Shown here piece by piece: positions 60,001 through 64,000 of a stretch of 64,000 bases of DNA. Location of the stretch: NCBI GenBank assembly GCA_902629285.1, contig CACOQN010000002.1, forward strand, positions 1-64,000. The letters are read 5' to 3'. The position numbers and the translations under genes were made by a program. This DNA is from an uncultured Pelagibacteraceae bacterium (GTDB lineage: Bacteria; Pseudomonadota; Alphaproteobacteria; Pelagibacterales; Pelagibacteraceae). Below the pieces are notes generated by a model, which was not told where the DNA came from, ran no database searches, and saw only the letters and a list, made by a program, of their open reading frames with translations. Numbering within the stretch: position 1 is the first letter of the stretch; the number at the start of each line of letters is the position of its first letter.

Positions 60001-61171
60001 TTCCAGTAGTTATATTGCCAGACCAAGACCTAAAACCAGACCCACTATTATCCCACGACCAGTAACCAAATCCAAAATTTACTCCTGCTGTTAATGAAGA
60101 GTCTGTTACAATTGCTTTTATGGCTTCATGAGCACCTGTCATTCTTGTGCTTACGCCACCACCAAATTCTTTTAAAAAACCAAGGTTTAAATCAAAGGCT
60201 TGAATTGAACCTTTGTAATAATCGGCAACTAATACTCTATTATTTGTACTATCTACAAAAGTACCTCTTGGATACAACATACGAACATTAGTCGCTGTAG
60301 ATTTTCCTCTGCAACATCTACCTACCTTACTATAAGTTGCGCTAGTTTTAGCTGCATTAAGAGTTATTTTATATAACCCATGTTCATAATAACTTGTACC
60401 GTATAATATATTATCATCAGTTGGATGGGCAGACATCCCAAAACCATACCTCCATTGACTTCTATATATACTGTTAGTTCGGTTTTTATTTACACAACCA
60501 TTACTATCCACTGTATATCTGTACAAATACCTATAGTAATGTACATAAAAATTACTTCCCGAAGCATCATAGGTCCCATGCATGCTAGGTCTGATACGAT
60601 CGTCATAACCTGAACCACAATTAATATTTGTATTAGTACTTAGATTTCTAGTAAACGATTGTCCGTAATGATTGAAAGCAGTTAAAATATTATTTTTAAT
60701 GGATAAGTGTCTTGGATAACGAAACGAAACGTTCCAATCACAGGCACCTGTTGTTAAATTAATTCTAAAAATTCTGCTGTAATTATAAGATGCAACATAC
60801 AAAAATCCATTATGTACTTGCATGGTATAATTGTAATAAGACCTACAATTTCCACTTCCTCTGTAAATTCCTCTAGCTCCAAAAGTACTATCTACAGCAC
60901 CAGTTGCATAGGTTAATTTTTTAATTCCATATGTCCAATACTGACTTCCATAAACGTCTCCATTAGCATCTGCCGCAACAGCCAAAGGATACATAAAGCC
61001 TGAACCACTGATCATTCTTGCCCCCATGCTTCCAGATTTATCTAGAAGAATTAAAACGTTTGCAGGAACATCACTAATCCCTGATCCAGGAGGTAAGTTT
61101 TTTGCAAATGAATTTTGAGAAAACAAAATCAAGGTAAAGATTAGTTTTAAAATAAATATTTTAACTTTCAT
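57071..61171 (-). CDS. pilY1: PilY1-like tip adhesin with a propeller inserted in its vWA domain
   Basis: A 1366-residue exported protein. The signal peptide is 1-23. A von Willebrand A start at 38-50 (ANVLILLDKSGSMG) has MIDAS residues Asp44, Ser46 and Ser48. Residues 56-342 then form about six NHL-like propeller repeats (FMYPLAVAADANGDVYGSQY and so on). The vWA fold resumes at 343 (RMTGAHEAIKAIV), with Thr426 in GGGTNADN and Asp463 in VIGDGAW. The C-terminal half (about 680-1320) is the PilY1 beta-propeller with HSEMVVVGAP and YVGANDGMLHAFNSKTGKEEW. It is the last gene of the minor-pilin operon. PilY1 sits at pilus tips and controls adhesion and extension. Confidence 0.85.
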   Translation of the reverse strand: MKVKIFILKLIFTLILFSQNSFAKNLPPGSGISDVPANVLILLDKSGSMGARMISGSGFMYPLAVAADANGDVYGSQYWTYGIKKLTYATGAVDSTFGARGIYRGSGNCRSYYNYTMQVHNGFLYVASYNYSRIFRINLTTGACDWNVSFRYPRHLSIKNNILTAFNHYGQSFTRNLSTNTNINCGSGYDDRIRPSMHGTYDASGSNFYVHYYRYLYRYTVDSNGCVNKNRTNSIYRSQWRYGFGMSAHPTDDNILYGTSYYEHGLYKITLNAAKTSATYSKVGRCCRGKSTATNVRMLYPRGTFVDSTNNRVLVADYYKGSIQAFDLNLGFLKEFGGGVSTRMTGAHEAIKAIVTDSSLTAGVNFGFGYWSWDNSGSGFRSWSGNITTGRASPCTSRACIKVRAHKQGASRINQIISSVNPGGGTNADNWAKQAEEYYLHSTLSPIDKNLSCQNSYVLVIGDGAWYNHNGAARRVSKLLNQHKIKTFTVAYGGGISGSGIRNFRRMAQVGGTNDVIIANTTASLKSQLKAAISQIIASKLSFTAPAITATIEKGGSLFQAQFDYVQNKEWQGTLTRTAISSSGVIDTNDKSNWSAIDVMPAPDARKIWSEVPGTDYKTNYNNFVETNWSEINTLFQQTNNEVSGYHSISDNPVNSQRCKNTSGVANGTDDDIKGLINFVRGKDYFDYDGDCNLTETRPNPLGDIYHSEMVVVGAPSAETAFVGTNQEAYYRSIKGYDAWAASKANRKEIIYVGANDGMLHAFNSKTGKEEWAFVPPFVASSMPNMVNVNLNRSGVGGSNAIYGVDGSPVVHDMYFQSAYDTTKKWHTILMIPYGRGGPGFSVLDVTDPEKPLHLYSVYNDHIKHKVHVIDHNGNLNDYDYIATSFPLSTFTEAIEVTDNAQNSVGSETCDATANNRCFKSNRWTLPAALQNVSRSDLTVLLDDKDYTNFTIGKYTSGARNGQSYIQFGTTITYYGYDPNNDALASSNLGLYLKPGSALTGVQTQPEYDYSALGETWAAPRILRLPNDGAGDANIEDDIYVAVMGGGFGAQHSGFGSNLTVVNLEDTTYPGKVQKVIPIEDLTTNDIVNSTPGTPVVITPDTARGVNYKGALVYLSDLEGKITKFNLTNMSDDGQGNAINMYDSTTLFTAGSNSTNGRYMYHSMDATVGQTTNSLWLYAGTGDYERIGDASKGIQNLMLGIADPNYPNYRAVSKPTKAADLTRCKNTSNDTTGANCPELTKDIGWYITLPNYQKVTAEPSVSSGLAYFPIYQPSSSVNKCSLGDAFICAADDECGTNFSSRLGKKRATSDQCFYVGQGVLSRIVFFAGKLFANIAGQSTQSKKDLVTLQAASGEVSTYRSSWRHNF

Positions 61172-61712
61172 CTTTCGCCTCCATCTCTTGTTCTATTTTG
61201 TAATAAAATTCTCCTAACTTCATATCATATTCATCATTGGTAATAAAAATTTCTTCATCCACCAAATTTTCTGAATTTAAAAGTCTTTTATAAATAATTA
61301 ATTTATTATTTTTTTCCCATGCATAAAAGTTATTAAAGATCTGTGGATTTTGTCCTGTATCAAAGTCTCCGTAAACTTTTTTTGCATAATTCATTAATGT
61401 TAGCTTATTAGCCTCAGTATTCTCTCCATCATTTAATGCAATAATTCTAATTGCAGCAAGATTTGCTGTTTCTTCTCTTTCACCTAAAAATACATACTCA
61501 ATAGCTATCATGTCATTTAAATTATCATTTGGACAAAGCTCTGGTGCTTGAACTGGTAACATAAACTGACCTTCAAACATGGGCATTGGAGGTGCAATTT
61601 TTTCAAAAATCTTTGTTCCTTTATCACCAATATTGATCATGAAATCACATGCCGCGTTAGCAGGGGCAATAGATATAAAGAGTATAAATAAACTTTTAAG
61701 AATATTTCTCAT
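61161..61712 (-). CDS. Exported protein of unknown function in the minor-pilin operon
   Basis: A 183-residue exported protein. The signal peptide ends near APANAACDF. Cys residues at ACDF and ELCPND may pair. The mature domain is acidic, ending in a helix YKIEQEMEAKDES. No family is recognised. Its end overlaps the pilY1 start by 11 bases and it lies 81 bases after pilX. Its place between PilX and PilY1 suggests a pilus assembly or tip function specific to this lineage. Confidence 0.7.
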   Translation of the reverse strand: MRNILKSLFILFISIAPANAACDFMINIGDKGTKIFEKIAPPMPMFEGQFMLPVQAPELCPNDNLNDMIAIEYVFLGEREETANLAAIRIIALNDGENTEANKLTLMNYAKKVYGDFDTGQNPQIFNNFYAWEKNNKLIIYKRLLNSENLVDEEIFITNDEYDMKLGEFYYKIEQEMEAKDES

Positions 61713-61793
61713 TTATTAAGTATTTAAATTATTATTATAATAGACAAAATTAGAATTTACTTAAATGATTTATTGCTCATTTTAGTTAACTTA

Positions 61794-62513
61794 TTACTTT
61801 GGAAGAACTATTGTACTTTCTAATGCGACAATCATGGTTTCTGAACCACTAACATTATGTTGATTTCTACTTTTGTTATATCCATGCCCCAAAGCTTTAA
61901 TACCACAACCATAAATTCTATATGCCATGCCATCATTTCCAGTGTCAGTAGCACTTTTTTTGATACTTGAGCCATATCCCCTAAATGGGGCTGCTCCAAT
62001 TCTTGTAATAAAATATTCGTAATAATAGCCTTTTAAGGTTTCAGCTTCTTGTTTTTCCTCTGTAGTTGCTCCTTGAAAACTATCTCGAATGACATCTCCA
62101 AAGTTCCAACTTTCACCAGTAACAACTTTAAGATTAGTTTTATCTATATCTCTAAAACTGTTGTAACAACTTAGATTAGTATTAAAATAAAAAGAGTCAC
62201 TTGGTTGATAATTTTTCCTTGTCAAAGTTCCATTGAATACGGCTGTCTGATTTGCAGGCAAACTTCTCGCTGAAGTATCTCGTTTATGTGTCGCTGTATT
62301 CCATGGTCCTAAAAATCTATCAAGAACATATTTTTCACCTTCCAACAATGCTGTTTCAGCAACATAAAATGTTTGTTGGTACTCATCACTATTATTATTA
62401 CTTTTATGGTCACCAGCAGAAATTACAATCAATGCACCACCCATCAATGACATTGCTAACATTAAAACTAATGATAAGACTAAAGCAAAACCTTGTTCGT
62501 TTTTATTTTTCAT
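61794..62513 (-). CDS. pilX: Minor pilin PilX-like
   Basis: A 239-residue minor pilin. The leader MKNKNEQG is followed by FALVLSLVLMLAMSLMGGAL; Leu stands where Glu5 is usual, as in PilX proteins. The stretch YVAETALLEGEKYVLDRFLGPW is the PilX_N mark. It overlaps pilW by four bases. In known systems PilX helps prime pilus assembly and displays PilY1. Confidence 0.8.
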   Translation of the reverse strand: MKNKNEQGFALVLSLVLMLAMSLMGGALIVISAGDHKSNNNSDEYQQTFYVAETALLEGEKYVLDRFLGPWNTATHKRDTSARSLPANQTAVFNGTLTRKNYQPSDSFYFNTNLSCYNSFRDIDKTNLKVVTGESWNFGDVIRDSFQGATTEEKQEAETLKGYYYEYFITRIGAAPFRGYGSSIKKSATDTGNDGMAYRIYGCGIKALGHGYNKSRNQHNVSGSETMIVALESTIVLPK

Positions 62514-63349
62514 TGTAATCCCAGATTTCTTGCATGAGCTGAAACAATAATAGACTCTCTTAAAAATTTATCAGTGTTTGATTTTGTTCTCGAACCATCC
62601 ATCATTGCTAATACTTTTCTTAATTTTGAATTTCTAAAAAAAGGTTTTGATGATCTAACTGTTAAAGCAACATCAATTGTTTTAATTGAATATAATTTAT
62701 CTTTAGTAGCATTCGTTGGAGTAGGAGGTGGATTAATTAATAAACCTTTATCATCAATAGGATTAAAAACTAAATCTGACACATAATCTAAAACAATTTC
62801 TTCGCCATAGGTTTTTGAATTTCCATCTGTTGATGGATCATCCCATTTATTAGATGTTGAATTCCATCCCACCTTAGATTTATAAAGCGCAAATGCTTTA
62901 ATGGGTGGAAACTTATTACCTGGTAGTGGTTGAGCTGACTTATCAGGTAATTTTGATGCTTTACATTCATAAGTAATTTTATATCTCTCAAAAACATATC
63001 TTGGTGTTCTGCTACTGTTATAATTTACATCACCATAAACTATTTCTAATTTATCACATGCTGTATTAAAATTTGAGCTTTTGGTAATTATGATAGGTGA
63101 GTGTTCATTTGAAGTTTTAATATTATCATTAAAATATTTAAATCCAGCGTTCCTGATATCTCTTAACATCATTCCAACCACATCTCTTCCTGCAGTTGAA
63201 ATCTTTGCTCGATCGGCAACTTGTGAGTAAGTGTTATTTACAACTTGATAAGAAGTAAACATCGCTGCCATCATCACAACAGAAATTAATATTCCAATTA
63301 AAATTTCTATTAAAGTAACTCCAGCAATTGAATTAAGTTTTTTTTTCAT
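62510..63349 (-). CDS. pilW: Minor pilin PilW-like
   Basis: A 279-residue minor pilin. The leader MKKKLNSIAG is followed by VTLIEILIGILISVVMMAAM with Glu5. YSQVADRAKISTAGRDVVGMMLRDIRNAGF is the PilW family block. Its start overlaps the pilV stop by one base and its end overlaps pilX by four. Order pilV-pilW-pilX-pilY1 matches the minor-pilin operon of Pseudomonas. Confidence 0.82.
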   Translation of the reverse strand: MKKKLNSIAGVTLIEILIGILISVVMMAAMFTSYQVVNNTYSQVADRAKISTAGRDVVGMMLRDIRNAGFKYFNDNIKTSNEHSPIIITKSSNFNTACDKLEIVYGDVNYNSSRTPRYVFERYKITYECKASKLPDKSAQPLPGNKFPPIKAFALYKSKVGWNSTSNKWDDPSTDGNSKTYGEEIVLDYVSDLVFNPIDDKGLLINPPPTPTNATKDKLYSIKTIDVALTVRSSKPFFRNSKLRKVLAMMDGSRTKSNTDKFLRESIIVSAHARNLGLQ

Positions 63350-63957
63350 TAATGAATTTGAAAATATAAATATTTTTTCTTTGGTTTATTAGAACCTGTG
63401 CTAACATTTACTTCCATTTTACCGAGATACCATTTTTCATAGATACCCGTATTGCCATATCTTTGAGTATTATTATAAGTACAATTGTTTCCTGAAGCTC
63501 TATTATTACAAATATCATAAACTTTTAAAAATTTTGTATCTGAGGTGGTATTCCCTCCCGCACATTTTAATCTTCTTGTTGAGAAACGATCATCCCATTT
63601 TTTAAATTTATTTTGTGCAGCATTGGTAAAAGTTCCAGTTGTCGTCGTTCCTGATGAACAGCTACCCATATTCCAAGATGTTTTTGAGGTATTCTTATTA
63701 GCAAGTAAATAATCCATAAATTTAACGTCCGTTGTTGGAGAATTTGAGTGTTTTTCAGAAATTAAATCCTCTGCAACCATACCTGTTAAAAAAGTTGCCT
63801 TTGTTCGCTCGCCAGAAATATCGATTGATCTCACAGAATACTGGACCATCTGAAACACAGCAACAAAGCCAATACCAATGATTGCCGTAGAGACTAAAGC
63901 CTCTAATAAAGTCATTCCTTTTTCAGATTTTTTATAATCTATTCCAAGCACTTCCAC
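63349..63957 (-). CDS. pilV: Minor pilin PilV-like
   Basis: A 202-residue minor pilin. The leader ends EKG before MTLLEALVSTAIIGIGFVAVF with Glu5, matching PilV. The globular domain has several Cys (MGSCSSG, LKCAGG, YDICNNR, NNCTYN). The start is uncertain: GTG 63957 or GTG 63951. The upstream pseudopilin frame overlaps its start by 26 bases, so the two are likely coupled. Confidence 0.82.
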   Translation of the reverse strand: MEVLGIDYKKSEKGMTLLEALVSTAIIGIGFVAVFQMVQYSVRSIDISGERTKATFLTGMVAEDLISEKHSNSPTTDVKFMDYLLANKNTSKTSWNMGSCSSGTTTTGTFTNAAQNKFKKWDDRFSTRRLKCAGGNTTSDTKFLKVYDICNNRASGNNCTYNNTQRYGNTGIYEKWYLGKMEVNVSTGSNKPKKKYLYFQIH

Positions 63958-64000
63958 CCCATTTAAATTTACTTATATTACCAAATCTATTCCACTCTAC
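63932..64000 (-). CDS. Partial CDS, C-terminus of a probable pseudopilin (FimT/GspH-like)
   Basis: Reading leftward from the window edge, only one frame is open, giving VEWNRFGNISKFKWGGSAWN then RL and a stop at 63934-63932. It overlaps the pilV start by 26 bases. In minor-pilin operons a FimT/FimU pseudopilin normally precedes pilV, and the short aromatic tail would fit. Only 22 residues are visible, so the assignment is by position. Confidence 0.4.
   Translation of the reverse strand, partial: VEWNRFGNISKFKWGGSAWNRL

Noticed and set aside
1-64000. Search for tRNA, rRNA, CRISPR arrays, insertion sequences, phage or integrase genes
   Set aside because: No convincing example was seen by eye on either strand; gaps are too short and no transposase or repeat-spacer pattern occurs.

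Overview
The window is AT-rich bacterial DNA with very short intergenic gaps, many 1-11 base gene overlaps and frequent TTG/GTG starts. The gene set is streamlined and alphaproteobacterial in style: betaine ABC uptake, an AcuI-type reductase, a Fur-like box ahead of an iron ABC operon, a gamma-butyrobetaine-hydroxylase-like oxygenase, AzlCD and C-terminal-haem cytochrome c'. This points to a marine SAR11/Pelagibacterales-like organism. That is inferred from composition and gene content, because no 16S rRNA or other phylogenetic marker lies in the window. I found no tRNA, rRNA, CRISPR array, integrase or transposase.

Layout. 1-3.2 kb: hisI and a partial gene leftward; folE, acuI-like and a LysR regulator rightward. 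3.2-8.4 kb: an iron(III) ABC operon behind a Fur-like site, then azlCD. 8.4-10.5 kb: persulfide-dioxygenase-like hydrolase, DUF4396 membrane protein, and a divergent cytochrome b561 / cytochrome c' pair whose start codons abut in one ATGCAT palindrome. 10.5-10.9 kb: the only long non-coding stretch, holding a strong terminator, a candidate structured RNA and a leader hairpin. 10.9-14.4 kb: sugar-acid operon (beta-hydroxyacid dehydrogenase, SDR, FAH hydrolase, SMP-30 lactonase), followed by ppc, ccdA and an azoreductase. 18.3-21.2 kb: dioxygenase, IMPase-like phosphatase and DUF proteins. 21.2-23.9 kb: a leftward run of eight very small genes, including two SMR-like proteins without the essential glutamate and several with perfect AGGAGG ribosome sites. 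24-31.6 kb: cysE-cysK and the glycine betaine operon proXVW with LysE and hydrolase genes.

31.6-46.4 kb is an unusual catabolic/transport neighbourhood. It holds a CUT1-type ABC transporter, a MetE-C-terminal-like zinc alkyltransferase, a bicupin, two double-domain SnoaL proteins, alternative oxidase, rhodanese, an HpsN-like member of the HisD family, a Pta-family acyltransferase, a BASS transporter and a twin winged-helix regulator. I do not recognise this combination as a described pathway.

46.5-64 kb is a cell-surface region. It has two PP2C/SpoIIE phosphatases (one GAF-linked, one CHASE2-linked), prepilin peptidase PilD translationally coupled to the CHASE2 phosphatase, a TPR/beta-barrel protein, a FecR-domain protein, two type IV pilins with identical N-termini, an autotransporter-like protein with a coiled-coil tail, and the leftward minor-pilin operon (pseudopilin fragment-pilV-pilW-pilX-unknown-pilY1). 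The PilY1 protein appears to have a six-bladed propeller inserted into its von Willebrand A domain just after the metal-binding motif.

A recurring regulatory theme is a strong hairpin directly after the solute-binding-protein gene of each ABC operon. It is seen three times and fits higher expression of the binding protein than of the membrane parts.
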